From contig JAFAAN010000040.1 of assembly GCA_023426545.1 (NCBI GenBank), forward strand, positions 1 through 64,000: a DNA stretch of 64,000 nt, read 5' to 3'. The DNA comes from Pseudomonadota bacterium. GTDB lineage: Bacteria; Myxococcota; Myxococcia; Myxococcales; Myxococcaceae. Positions 15,617 to 25,408 of this stretch are shown here, one piece after another. Each line of letters opens with the position of its first letter. Within the stretch, counting starts at the first letter, position 1. The notes beneath the pieces were generated by a model. The model ran no database searches. It was not told the origin of the DNA and saw only the letters and a program-made list of their open reading frames with translations. Position numbers and translations under genes: made by a program.

Positions 15617-18240
15617 AGTCCCCGCCTGTCGCCGTCGTCGAGGAAGAACTGGTCCGTGGTCACCTGACCCGGAGGAGGCGCCTCGGCGGTGGGCTGGGTG
15701 CCTTCGAGGAAGGGCTCCAGCCGGCCGGGAACGGAGTTGCCCGCGAGCAGGCCGCTGATGGGGTCGATGCGGACCTGCACGACGCCGGGCGGCACCTCGA
15801 ACTCGCGCGTGGGCAGCCCCTCATGGGCCACGCGCATGAACTGGAGCCAGATGGGCAGCGCGGCGCGGCCACCCGTCTCGCTGCCGCCGAGCGGCGCATT
15901 GTTGTCGAAGCCCACCCACGCGCTGGCCACCCAGTCCGCCGTGTAGCCGGAGAACCACGTGTCCCGCGACTGCTGCGTGGTGCCCGTCTTGCCCGCGGCG
16001 GGGCGCTCCAGCGCGAGCACGGCCCGTCCAGAGCCGTCCTCGACCACGCTGCGCATCAGCGAGGTGGTGAGGTACGCCACGGCGGGCGGCAGCGTCTCCT
16101 CGAAGGCGGGCTGGTGCTCCTCGAGCACCTTGCCGTGCGCATCCCGCACGCGCAGCAGCATGAGGGGCTCCGCGTAGCGGCCGCTGGCCTGGAACGTGGC
16201 GTAGGCGTTGGCGGCCTCCAGCATCGTCACCTCGCCGGTGCCCAGGGCCAGCGTGAGGTTCTCAGGCAGCGGCGAGTGGATGCCGGCGCGACGCGCGAAG
16301 TCGATGGTGGTGGCCGGCGTGAGCGCCTCGATGAGTCGCACGGACACCGTGTTCTTCGACTTGGTGAGCGCCTCGCGCAGCGTCATCGGCCCATGGAACT
16401 GGCGGTCGTAGTTCTGCGGCTTCCACGTCTTGCCCGTGTACGGGTCGCGAACGGCCTCGGGCGCGTCGTTGATCTTCGACAGGGGCGTGTAGCGCCCGCT
16501 GCCCATGGCGGCGGCGTAGAGGAAGGGCTTGAAGGACGAGCCCGGCTGCCGCTTCGCCTGCGTGGCGCGGTTGAACGAGGAGCGCTCCGCGTCGTAGCCC
16601 CCCACCAGCGCCACCACGTGCCGGTCCTCGGGGCGGATGACCACCAGCCCGCCCTGCACCTCGGGCACCTGGTCCAGCGCCGCCTCCACGAAGGCGGGCG
16701 CGGGTGGGGCCTTGAGCACGCGCACGAGGACGAGCTCCCCCTCGGAGAAGACATCGGAGATCTTCTTGGGAGCGCTCTTGCCCTTCTGCCGCGCCCAGGT
16801 GACGGTGGAGAAGGCCACCTCGGCCGTGCGGCCCACCAGGTCCACGCGCGCCACGTTGCGCTTGTCGTCCACCAGCGTGACATAGCCGGTGAGGCGCAGG
16901 CCCTCCTCCATCGGCTTGAGGCGCACCGACTGAGCCAGGAGCTGCTCCGGAGACAGCGGTGCTTCGTCCTCGGGCGTCAGGTCCGGCCGCTGCTCCTCGG
17001 CGCCTTCCTCCTCCAGCGGCTCCGGTGGTGCGCCAGCCGTCTCCGGTGCCTTCGGCGCTTCCTTCTCCACCGCCGCCAGCGGCGCCAGGTCCGCGACGTA
17101 GCCCTGGTCCTTCTGACGGCGCCCCGCCTCTTCGATGCGCGTGGCGATGAGGTCCCGGTAGCGCTCCCACTGGCCCTTCTCCAGCGAGCCCCGTGGGCCC
17201 CGGTAGCCCTGGCGCCGGTCCACGGCCTCCAGGCCGTCACGCACCGCCTGCTCCGCCGCGAGCTGGAGCCTGGGCACCATGGCGATGTCCACCCGCAGCC
17301 CGCCCTCCATCACCGCCTGCTCGCCGTAGCGCGCGATGAGGGTGCGGCGAATCTCCTCGGTGTAGTAGGGCCCCACCGGCTTGCCGCGGCGCGGGGCCAG
17401 GATGATGGGCTTCTCCTTCTCCGCCTCCGCCACCTCGGCGGAGATGAAGCCGTTGCGCGCCATCTGCCCCAGCACGTAGCGCTGACGCGACTTCGCCCGC
17501 GTCATGTTCGTCACCGGGTTGATGCGGTGCGGGAGCTGCACCGTTCCCGCGAGCACCGCGGCCTCGCCCACGTTCAGATCCTTGGCGTGCTTTCCGAAGT
17601 AGAAGAGCGCGGCCTCCTCCAGGCCGTAGCGGCGCTGCCCGTAGTAGGACTGGTTGATGTAGAGCGCGAGGATCTGGTCCTTGGTGAGCGCCTCCTCCAC
17701 GCGCGGGGTGAGAATCCACTCGCGGGCCTTGCGCGAGAAGCTGCGCTCGGGCGTGAGCAGCAGGTTCTTCACCACCTGCTGGGTGATGGTGGACGCGCCG
17801 GACTTGCGGCTGTTGGGGATGAGGTTCTTGATGGCCGCGCGGGTGATGCCGAAGAAGTCCAGGCCCTCGTGCTTGTAGAAGTCCGCGTCCTCCGCCGCGA
17901 GGAAGGCGTTGCGCACGTGGGGTGGAAGGTCCTCCACGCGAATCAGCGTGCGGCGCTCGTGGGCGAACTCGGCGCAGATGCTGCCGTCACCACACGTCAC
18001 CTTGGTGACCTGCGGCGGCTGGTAGTTGCGCAGCGCATCCACGGAGGGCAGGTCCTGGCTGTAGTAGACGTAGCCGGCCACGCCGACGGCGAAGGCGAGC
18101 ACCAGTCCCACGACGCCGGTGATGAGCAGCCGCTTCATCCAGCGCCAGAGCCGGGCACCGAACCCGGGGCGCGACGGCGGCGCCGGGGGCGCGGGTGTGG
18201 AGGTTTCGGGCGAAGGGGGCATCGCGGGGACCGTGGTCAT
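15613..18240 (-). CDS. PBP1A-type bifunctional peptidoglycan synthase
   Basis: This 875-residue class A penicillin-binding protein polymerises glycan strands and crosslinks peptides on the outer face of the inner membrane. I chose the start MTTVPAMPPS; the 29 extra in-frame codons look non-coding. A Pro-rich cytoplasmic tail precedes one TM helix (LLITGVVGLVLAFAVGVAGYVYY). The glycosyltransferase domain shows AAEDADFYKHEGLD with the catalytic Glu and STITQQVVKNLLL. An inserted Pro/Glu-rich region and OB-like domain follow (residues about 390-530). The transpeptidase has SSFK, SKN and KTGTTQ. The gene begins a minus-strand run with the FG-GAP, solute-binding and histidine-kinase genes. Confidence 0.94.
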   Translation of the reverse strand: MTTVPAMPPSPETSTPAPPAPPSRPGFGARLWRWMKRLLITGVVGLVLAFAVGVAGYVYYSQDLPSVDALRNYQPPQVTKVTCGDGSICAEFAHERRTLIRVEDLPPHVRNAFLAAEDADFYKHEGLDFFGITRAAIKNLIPNSRKSGASTITQQVVKNLLLTPERSFSRKAREWILTPRVEEALTKDQILALYINQSYYGQRRYGLEEAALFYFGKHAKDLNVGEAAVLAGTVQLPHRINPVTNMTRAKSRQRYVLGQMARNGFISAEVAEAEKEKPIILAPRRGKPVGPYYTEEIRRTLIARYGEQAVMEGGLRVDIAMVPRLQLAAEQAVRDGLEAVDRRQGYRGPRGSLEKGQWERYRDLIATRIEEAGRRQKDQGYVADLAPLAAVEKEAPKAPETAGAPPEPLEEEGAEEQRPDLTPEDEAPLSPEQLLAQSVRLKPMEEGLRLTGYVTLVDDKRNVARVDLVGRTAEVAFSTVTWARQKGKSAPKKISDVFSEGELVLVRVLKAPPAPAFVEAALDQVPEVQGGLVVIRPEDRHVVALVGGYDAERSSFNRATQAKRQPGSSFKPFLYAAAMGSGRYTPLSKINDAPEAVRDPYTGKTWKPQNYDRQFHGPMTLREALTKSKNTVSVRLIEALTPATTIDFARRAGIHSPLPENLTLALGTGEVTMLEAANAYATFQASGRYAEPLMLLRVRDAHGKVLEEHQPAFEETLPPAVAYLTTSLMRSVVEDGSGRAVLALERPAAGKTGTTQQSRDTWFSGYTADWVASAWVGFDNNAPLGGSETGGRAALPIWLQFMRVAHEGLPTREFEVPPGVVQVRIDPISGLLAGNSVPGRLEPFLEGTQPTAEAPPPGQVTTDQFFLDDGDRRGL

Positions 18241-18341
18241 TGCGCTGGATGGGGAAGGAAGTCCGCAGGTTAGACCGGGGGACGTGGAACGGGAACCGCT
18301 CTGGCGGCCCTCCCGGCGCAGGGCCACCAGGCAAGAAGGCG

Positions 18342-19535
18342 CTACCGGGGCGCGGGCTCCGCACCCGGGGTGGGGGGCGGCGGTCCACGCTGTGACCGGG
18401 TACCGCCGGCATCCGCGTGGGCCACGTGGCGCACCCGGTCCGCGTTGACGCGGGCCTGGACATAGCGGGGCGACAGGTGCATCGCTGCGGCATAGGCGGC
18501 GCGGGCCTCGTCCATCCGCCCGAGCCTCTCGTGGGCCACGCCCAGGTTGTTGTGGACGTAGGCCACGTGCGGCAGCAGCGCCGCTGCCCGGGCGAGCACC
18601 TCCGCGGCCTTCTGGTTCTCGCCCGCGCGCAGATACGTGAGGCCCAGGTTGTTGAGGGCGAAGCCGTGCTCCGGATTCAGGTGCACGGCTTGCTGGAAGC
18701 GGAGGATCGCCGCCGCCAGCGCGCCCTGTCCCAGGTGGGCGCGGCCGAGCACCTGGTAGGCCTCCACGTATTCGGGGTCGCGCAGCACGGCCTCCTCACC
18801 CGCGGCCACGGCCTCGGCGTGGCGGCCCAGGGACACCAGCAGCCGCGCCTGCCGCACCATCGGGCGGGCATCCAGGGGCAGCAGCCGGCCGAGCCAGGCA
18901 TGGGCGCGCACCGCGAGGTCCATTCGCCCGGTGAGGCTGGCGAGCTCCGCCGTCAGGGCCACGGCTGCCACGTCATCCGGCGCGTCGTGAATCGCGCGGC
19001 GGCACTCGGTGAGGGCACCGGGCATGTCGCCCCAATCGCGCAGCAGGTGGGCCCGGCTCAGGTGGTCCACGCGGCGCCCATGCGAGTGCTGCAAGGCGAG
19101 TGAGGTGTCCGACACGACGTCCGGTTCCGCCTCCGAGGTGGCGTGCCCATCCATGTCCACGGTCATGGCAGGGGGGAACTCGGCCACCGCCGCGCTCGGG
19201 CTCGCGCCTCCTGGATGTCTGCCCGCGTCGGCCGCCAGCGTCACCGGCGCGGGGCGAGGGCTCGTGCGTCCCTGGGGAACGGCGTCATGGAACGCCACGC
19301 CATCCGCACGCGTCATGGCGTCACCGGAATGCGGGAGCGCGACGCGGACGGCCGCGAACGGGGGGGATTGCTGCTTCGTGTCGAGCCAGGCGGTCAGTCC
19401 CCGATGAAGTGGGACATCCGCCACGGCCACGACCAACCCGACCGCCACGAGGCCAGCGGGCACCAGCGCGTTCCGGATGGAGGCGGGCAGGGTGATTCCG
19501 GCGTTGGAGGTGGGCTTCGAGCGGTTCTGGCGCAT
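18342..19535 (-). CDS. Membrane-anchored TPR protein
   Basis: This protein has about 397 residues if started at MRQNRSKPTS, where AGG lies 8-10 bases upstream; an ATG 7 codons earlier (19556) is an alternative. A single TM segment (ALVPAGLVAVGLVVAVADV) is followed by a long low-complexity stretch. After that come four to six tetratricopeptide repeats (DPEYVEAYQVLGRAHLGQG, HGFALNNLGLTYLRAGENQ, VHNNLGVAHERLGR). TPRs bind proteins, and this one should display them in the periplasm. It is 101 bases upstream of the PBP1A gene on the same strand, so a link to cell-wall synthesis is possible but not shown. Confidence 0.82.
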   Translation of the reverse strand: MRQNRSKPTSNAGITLPASIRNALVPAGLVAVGLVVAVADVPLHRGLTAWLDTKQQSPPFAAVRVALPHSGDAMTRADGVAFHDAVPQGRTSPRPAPVTLAADAGRHPGGASPSAAVAEFPPAMTVDMDGHATSEAEPDVVSDTSLALQHSHGRRVDHLSRAHLLRDWGDMPGALTECRRAIHDAPDDVAAVALTAELASLTGRMDLAVRAHAWLGRLLPLDARPMVRQARLLVSLGRHAEAVAAGEEAVLRDPEYVEAYQVLGRAHLGQGALAAAILRFQQAVHLNPEHGFALNNLGLTYLRAGENQKAAEVLARAAALLPHVAYVHNNLGVAHERLGRMDEARAAYAAAMHLSPRYVQARVNADRVRHVAHADAGGTRSQRGPPPPTPGAEPAPR

Positions 19536-19730
19536 GGCGGCGACCTCGACTTCCATCGGAGCGCCGGGGACGAGGCTCCGGGGCGCCGTGTGCCGGCCTC
19601 CCACCTGCCGTCAATGCGACTGGCGTGCCACGCCTATCCCCGAGTGCCGAAGGCGCGTGTGTGGCTCCGCGGCCACACTCTGGGGGAAAAGCGTGGCGGG
19701 GAGCGCGGGCGGCATGCGACGGTCCGCGCG

Positions 19731-20501
<771 letters not shown>

Positions 20502-20684
20502 GCCCTTACACGGGCGCGCCTCGTCGCAGCTGGGGCGCGCCACTGAGTTGCCCGTGCTCCGGTGCGTACACCGGGGCAGGCGCTACCGCGCTCTCGCCCG
20601 ATGCTCCGGCCGCGAAGCCGGTGGGCTCACGCGAGTGGATGGGGGCCGCGCCGGGATTCGTGCGATGCTCGCGGGGAGACGGCC

Positions 20685-20876
20685 ATGACGACGCCACCGC
20701 CCGAATCGCTGCCCTTCCCTGACAGCCTCTGTCATCGCTGCGCAGCGCCGCCGCGCTACGTCCAGTCGCGGACCTCCCTGTTCATCCTCTGCCCGTTGCT
20801 GCCCCAGAAATACCCGCCGCAGCCGGTCCGCGCGTGTGCGCTCTTCAAACCTCACGCGCCGGGGAGCACGGAATGA
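20685..20876 (+). CDS. Small Cys-containing protein
   Basis: This 63-residue predicted protein starts at an ATG preceded by GGGGAGAC. It carries a CHRC pair near the N-terminus and two later Cys (ILCPLLPQKYPPQP, RACALF), a spacing that could bind zinc or a metal cluster. I do not recognise a named family, although the CxxC plus PPRYV and KYPPQPV words look constrained and not random. It stands alone between xth and the Ser/Thr kinase. Confidence is moderate because of its size. Confidence 0.5.
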   Translation: MTTPPPESLPFPDSLCHRCAAPPRYVQSRTSLFILCPLLPQKYPPQPVRACALFKPHAPGSTE

Positions 20877-20993
20877 GCCCCAGCCGTTCCCGGCGCGACA
20901 GGGTGGGGCGGCACGCCAGAAAGCACGTCAGTTCGGGCCGCGGCGTCCGCGAATGCCGGGCGTCCCGCGACACACCGGGGTAGATTCCTGGCT

Positions 20994-23468
20994 GTGTCCG
21001 AAGTGAAAAATCCGAACGCGCTCCCCGAGGGCTCCGACGCGACAGTGCTCTCCCCGCAGCGCTCCGCCATGACCGATGCGAAGGACGGAGCACTCTTCGC
21101 CGGGCGCTACGTGCTCGAAGGGCTGGCCGGGCGCGGGGGGATGGGCTCGGTGTACCGGGCCCGGGACACGCTGGTGGGCGACGTGGTGGCGCTGAAGATG
21201 CTGGAGCTGGGCGCCGCGCCCGCGCCGGAGTGGATGGAGCGCTTTCGCCGGGAGGTCCGGCTGGCCCGGCGCATCACCCACCGTCACGTGGCGCGGACCT
21301 TCGACCTGGGCGAGCACGCTGGCAGCCTCTACCTGACCATGGAGTATGTGGAAGGGGAGAGCCTCCAGACATTGATGGAGCGCGAGCGTGCCGTCCCTCC
21401 CACGCGGGCCGCCCGGCTGGTTCTATCGCTCTGTGAGGGGCTGGACGCGGCCCATGCGGCGGGGGTGGTGCATCGTGACCTGAAGCCGGCCAACGTGCTG
21501 GTGGAGTCCACGGGCCGGGTCGTGCTCACCGACTTCGGCATCGCCCGGGCGGTGGCGGGCGAGTCGGCCTCGCGCACGCAGGGGCTGGTGGGCACGCCGA
21601 TGTACATGGCACCGGAACAGCTGGAGAGCGGTGAGGTGGATGCACGCGCCGACCTCTACGCCACGGGGTTGGTGCTGTACCAGTTGCTCACGGGCTCGCC
21701 GCCCTTCGCCGGGGATTCGCCCATGGCCGTCGCGGTCGCCCGGTTGCGCCAGCCGCCCCCCGACCCGCGCCTGCTCGCGGCGGTACCTGACGCGCTGGCG
21801 GAGCTGGTGCTCACGTGCCTTGCCCGGGAGCCCTCGGGGCGGCCCGCGGACGCGGGCTGTGTGGCGGATGCGCTGCGGCACTGGCTCCACTCCGTGGGCG
21901 AGCCGATGGAGCCCGAGCATGCCCACGGTGCGCACCACGCCTCGCGGGCCCTGTCCTCCGGCGGGGACCAGACACCCGGGGCCTTCTCGCAGGGGCCGTC
22001 GATGGCGAGCTCCATGGGCGCCACGGCCATCGCGGCGGTGCCTCGCGCGACGCCCCGGACGCCACTGCGCCCCGAGGACCAGTCGCTGGCGGTGCTGCCG
22101 CTGCGCTTCATGGGAGCGAAGGAGCAATCGCTGCTGGGAGACGGCGTGACGGAGGCCCTCATCGACGTGCTGTCGAGGACGCGGGGGCTCCGGGTGCAGA
22201 GCAGCGGGGCCACGGAGCGCTTCCGGCATGAGCGAGACCCACGCGTCGCCGCGCGCGAGCTGGGGGTGGAGTTGCTGGTGGATGGCACGCTCCAGGCCAC
22301 GGGGAAGTCGGTGCGCGTGACGCTCCGGGTGGTGGAGGGCGCGTCGGGTACGCAGTGCTGGAGCGGCCGCTTCGAGGACGCGGACGAGGACGTGTTCCTG
22401 CTCCAGGACAGACTGGCGCAGCGGCTCGCGGAAGCCCTCCGCGGCGAGCTGGCCATCCTGGCCTACCGCGCCACGGTGCCGGCGGAGGCGCTGGTTCGTT
22501 ACCGGCAGGTCGTGTCGCGGATGCACGCGCACTCGATGCCGCGTGAGCTGGAGGACGAGGTCATCACCCCGCTCGAACAGCTCTACCAGGGGGCGCCCGG
22601 CTTCCTGCCGGCGGCGGCGCAGCACGCGGTGGCGACACTCCGCGCGGGCTTCCTCAGCACCTTGTCGGATGACGTCGACTGGAACACCCTGGCGCGGACG
22701 AGCCTGGAGCGCGCCAGCCGCGTGGCGCCAGAGTTGGCGGAGACACGGCTGGCCCAGGCCGTCCTGGCCAGTCGGGAAGGCCGGTGGCGTGACGCCGTGG
22801 TGGCCCTGCGCTCGGCGCTGGACGCGGCCCCCACCTGCGCACCCGCGCTCCAGCTCCTTGGAAACCTCCAGTGCGAGGCGGGCCGCGTGGACGAGGGCCT
22901 GCCACGGTTGAGGCTGGCCTATGCCCTGGATCCCACGATGGCCATCTGTCTGGCCGAGGTGGCGCGATGCAGTGCCTTGCGAGGCGATGGCGAGACGTAC
23001 CAGGCGTGCATGGCGCGCCTGAGCAATCACCCACTGCTGGGCATCGCGATGCTCGTCCTTCGCATGCGCGTGGCGGCCTGGAAGGGCGACATGGAGGACG
23101 TCCGCCAGTGCCGGGATGTGCTGAAAGAGGACCCGAGCCCCATGGCCCTGCACGTGGCCACGTACTGCTCGGTGGCGCTGGGCGAGGTGTCGCAGGAGGA
23201 CGCGAGGGCCCGCCTGGACGAGATGCTCTCCCGGACGGTGAACCTGCGCTTCGCGTCGATGGTGCGCCAGCTCGCGGCGGAGGTGATGTGCATCCGCGGC
23301 GCGCCCGCCGAGGCGCTGCGCTACGTCCAGCAGGCCGCGGACCTGACGCTCATCGACCTGGAGTGGACGGACCGCTGCCCCGTGCTGGCGCCGCTGCGTT
23401 CGCAGCCCGGGTTCGCGGAGGCGCGGCGGAAGGTGCGCTCGCGCGTGGAGGCCATCTGGTCCGCCTGA
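20994..23468 (+). CDS. Serine/threonine protein kinase with TolB-like and TPR regions
   Basis: This 824-residue Hanks-type kinase is of the sort abundant in myxobacteria. The kinase domain (about 34-300) has a glycine loop GRGGMGSVY, the Lys in VALKMLE, HRDLKPANVLV with catalytic Asp162, DFGIA, and APEQ. After a linker, residues about 360-490 match the domain seen in adenylate-cyclase/TPR proteins (SLAVLPLRFMG, VTEALIDVLSRTRGLRV, VDGTLQATGKSVRVTLRV). The rest is a helical TPR-like array. No TM segment is evident, so it is probably cytoplasmic. I used the GTG at 20994; an ATG at 21069 would also keep the kinase intact. The substrate is unknown. Confidence 0.93.
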   Translation: MSEVKNPNALPEGSDATVLSPQRSAMTDAKDGALFAGRYVLEGLAGRGGMGSVYRARDTLVGDVVALKMLELGAAPAPEWMERFRREVRLARRITHRHVARTFDLGEHAGSLYLTMEYVEGESLQTLMERERAVPPTRAARLVLSLCEGLDAAHAAGVVHRDLKPANVLVESTGRVVLTDFGIARAVAGESASRTQGLVGTPMYMAPEQLESGEVDARADLYATGLVLYQLLTGSPPFAGDSPMAVAVARLRQPPPDPRLLAAVPDALAELVLTCLAREPSGRPADAGCVADALRHWLHSVGEPMEPEHAHGAHHASRALSSGGDQTPGAFSQGPSMASSMGATAIAAVPRATPRTPLRPEDQSLAVLPLRFMGAKEQSLLGDGVTEALIDVLSRTRGLRVQSSGATERFRHERDPRVAARELGVELLVDGTLQATGKSVRVTLRVVEGASGTQCWSGRFEDADEDVFLLQDRLAQRLAEALRGELAILAYRATVPAEALVRYRQVVSRMHAHSMPRELEDEVITPLEQLYQGAPGFLPAAAQHAVATLRAGFLSTLSDDVDWNTLARTSLERASRVAPELAETRLAQAVLASREGRWRDAVVALRSALDAAPTCAPALQLLGNLQCEAGRVDEGLPRLRLAYALDPTMAICLAEVARCSALRGDGETYQACMARLSNHPLLGIAMLVLRMRVAAWKGDMEDVRQCRDVLKEDPSPMALHVATYCSVALGEVSQEDARARLDEMLSRTVNLRFASMVRQLAAEVMCIRGAPAEALRYVQQAADLTLIDLEWTDRCPVLAPLRSQPGFAEARRKVRSRVEAIWSA

Positions 23469-23494
23469 GGTGGGCCGCGCCGCGGCAGGCAGTC

Positions 23495-23532
23495 CAGGGG
23501 CTCCGGTGCGGCGCCGCGCCGGGGCCCCTGGG
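23495..23532. terminator. Convergent terminator-like hairpin
   Basis: A 13-bp stem CCAGGGGCTCCGG / CCGGGGCCCCTGG with one wobble and a 12-base GC loop lies between the convergent Ser/Thr kinase and M28 peptidase genes. It has no T-tract. Confidence 0.6.
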
Positions 23533-23541
23533 GTTCAGGGC

Positions 23542-24756
23542 CTACTGCGCGGTGCCCTTGGCCAGCTCGGCGACATAGGCGGCTGCAATCTTGGAGAACT
23601 TGAGCGCGTGCTCCGCGGAGTTACCGGAGCGGACCAGGGTGTCTCCCGTCGTGTGGATGTAGGGATTCATCTGGGAGACGAGCGCCTCGAAGGGGATGGA
23701 GGCCGGGTAGCCCTGATTGTGCCACGAGGCGTGGTCCGAGCACGCATAGCCGCAGGACGTGTTGGTGTGGGAGATTCCCACGTACGTCGCGATGAGGTTG
23801 CGGATGAACTGGTTTTGCGACGCGTTGGTGTAGTCGGTGACGATGCCCACCTCGACGCTGGAGCCCCGGTAGTTGGTCATGTCGAGCTGCAGCACCCCCA
23901 CCACGTTGACGTTGTTGCTCTTGTGCCAGGCGGCGATTTCACGCGAGCCGCGCAGGCCCGTCTCCTCGGCGGCGTAGGCCATGAACTTCACCGTGCGCTC
24001 GGGACGGTAGCCACGGACCATGGCGGCGCGGATGACCTCGGTGAAGGTCGCCACGCCGGAGGCGTCGTCATCAGCGCCGGGCGCGGTGCTGCCGGAGCTG
24101 ATGGAGTCCAGGTGACCGCCCACGATGACGACCTCGTTGGGCAGCGTGGTGCCCCGGATGGTGAAGATGACCGAGGGTTGCGGCCAGCCCGTGTGCCGGA
24201 AGTACTCCACCGTGACGTCCGAGCGCCCCGTTCCAGTGACGAAGCCCTGCCACTTCGCCAGGACCCACGCGGCGGCGTCCACACCGCCCTGAGAGTTCTG
24301 ATGACGCGTGGGGAAGGCCGACAGGGAGGTGATGGTGGAGAGGATGTTCGCGTCCGACAGCGTCCCCAGCAGTGTGTTGACGGTCGCGGCGTTGGTGAGG
24401 GCGTAGCTGATGGCGTTCTGCGACGCCGCGGGGGCGGCGGGCGTCAGGGAAGCCAGCGCCTCCTCCTGCGTGTCATAGGTGATGAAGCCCGCGCACCGCT
24501 CGAACTTCTCGTGCATCAGCAGCGCCAGCCGCGTCAGCTGGGACTCCTTCACGCGGAAGACGCCCGCGTGCTCCTGCCGCCGGAGCGCAGTGGGCGCGTC
24601 CCAGCCCTCGGCCGCGAAGGCCTCCTGCATGGGCGCAATGGCATCCGCGCCCAACGTAATCCAGACATGCTTGTCGTTGGGCTGTGCCTTGGGCGCCTCG
24701 GCAAGGACCAGCGGGGCATTCAGCAGCAACAGGACTGCCGGCATCCAGGTCTTCAT
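23542..24756 (-). CDS. Secreted M28 family zinc aminopeptidase
   Basis: This 404-residue exported metalloprotease resembles the Vibrio leucyl aminopeptidase (M28). A signal peptide (AVLLLLNAPLVLA) precedes a propeptide-like region of about 120 residues. All five di-zinc ligands are visible in order: His in VGGHLDS, Asp in PGADDDASG, Glu in AEETGLRG (with the preceding catalytic Glu), Asp in QLDMTNYRG and His in YIHTTGDT. A Cys pair (SCGYACSDH) probably forms the disulfide known in this family. It would release N-terminal amino acids from extracellular peptides, which suits a predatory, proteolytic lifestyle. Confidence 0.94.
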   Translation of the reverse strand: MKTWMPAVLLLLNAPLVLAEAPKAQPNDKHVWITLGADAIAPMQEAFAAEGWDAPTALRRQEHAGVFRVKESQLTRLALLMHEKFERCAGFITYDTQEEALASLTPAAPAASQNAISYALTNAATVNTLLGTLSDANILSTITSLSAFPTRHQNSQGGVDAAAWVLAKWQGFVTGTGRSDVTVEYFRHTGWPQPSVIFTIRGTTLPNEVVIVGGHLDSISSGSTAPGADDDASGVATFTEVIRAAMVRGYRPERTVKFMAYAAEETGLRGSREIAAWHKSNNVNVVGVLQLDMTNYRGSSVEVGIVTDYTNASQNQFIRNLIATYVGISHTNTSCGYACSDHASWHNQGYPASIPFEALVSQMNPYIHTTGDTLVRSGNSAEHALKFSKIAAAYVAELAKGTAQ

Positions 24757-24881
24757 CCTGCTCCTCCAGGGGACGGTGTTGCGTTTCAGCCCACGGGGGC
24801 GGGCTGTGAGGAGCAGCCTCTGCTTTTCCTGGAAGAAAGGCTTACGATGCGCGGGGAGCGGTGTATAGAAGAGGACATACT

Positions 24882-24911
24882 CAGAGTGAAGTGGCCGGGC
24901 GCTTCACTCTG
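24882..24911. promoter_or_regulatory. Perfect 10-bp inverted repeat upstream of lipoprotein gene
   Basis: CAGAGTGAAG (24882-24891) and CTTCACTCTG (24902-24911) are separated by a GC-rich 10-base spacer. The element ends 29 bases before the lipoprotein ATG, in the divergent gap with the M28 peptidase gene. It could be an operator for a dimeric regulator or an mRNA leader hairpin; the sequence alone does not decide. Confidence 0.5.
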
Positions 24912-24940
24912 GCGTGGTCACCTGCCCGAGGAGGCAAGTC

Positions 24941-25264
24941 ATGCGCTTTTCCACGTCGTGGATTTCCTTGATGTGCGTTGCCGTCCTGGGTGGCGCGGCC
25001 TGTGGCGGCACCGAGTTGGAGACGCAGGCGTCCGAGCCGGAGGGCGATGTTCAGCAGTTCAAGTATTACGCCTACTGTGAGACGGACGCCTACGGCTACC
25101 AGACGGGCCGCTGCATCGACTTCAATTCCTACGCGTACTGTGAAGAGGCGCCCAACACCGGGTGCTACCCGGGGGGCCGCGCACCCGTCTCGAGCGTCAG
25201 CAGCGCCTGCGGCACCTTCGTGAACGACTCGAATTGCGACGGCAAGTACCTGCCCGAGTTGTAG
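24941..25264 (+). CDS. Small Tyr/Cys-rich lipoprotein
   Basis: This 107-residue product starts at the ATG at 24941, which has GAGGAGG upstream. It has a lipoprotein-type signal (MCVAVLGGAACGG). The mature part is short and unusual: six Cys and a cluster of aromatic residues (FKYYAYCETDAYGYQTG, FNSYAYCEEAPN), with two repeats of a YAYCE word. A final NDSNCDGKYLPEL follows. I do not recognise a family. Disulfide-stabilised surface display is a reasonable inference. It is divergent from the aminopeptidase gene, and an inverted repeat lies in the shared intergenic region. Confidence 0.75.
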   Translation: MRFSTSWISLMCVAVLGGAACGGTELETQASEPEGDVQQFKYYAYCETDAYGYQTGRCIDFNSYAYCEEAPNTGCYPGGRAPVSSVSSACGTFVNDSNCDGKYLPEL

Positions 25265-25408
25265 CGCGGAGCAGGCGGGCGGTTCGTCTCCCGCCTGCGC
25301 CGAATCTCCGGCACAGGTGGGCGCATCCGACTGACGTAGAGTGGCCGCGCCCGGCGCCGCCCGCGCTGGGGCGGCGCGGCGCGGAAGCCGCCGGGAGGTT
25401 GGAAGGCC

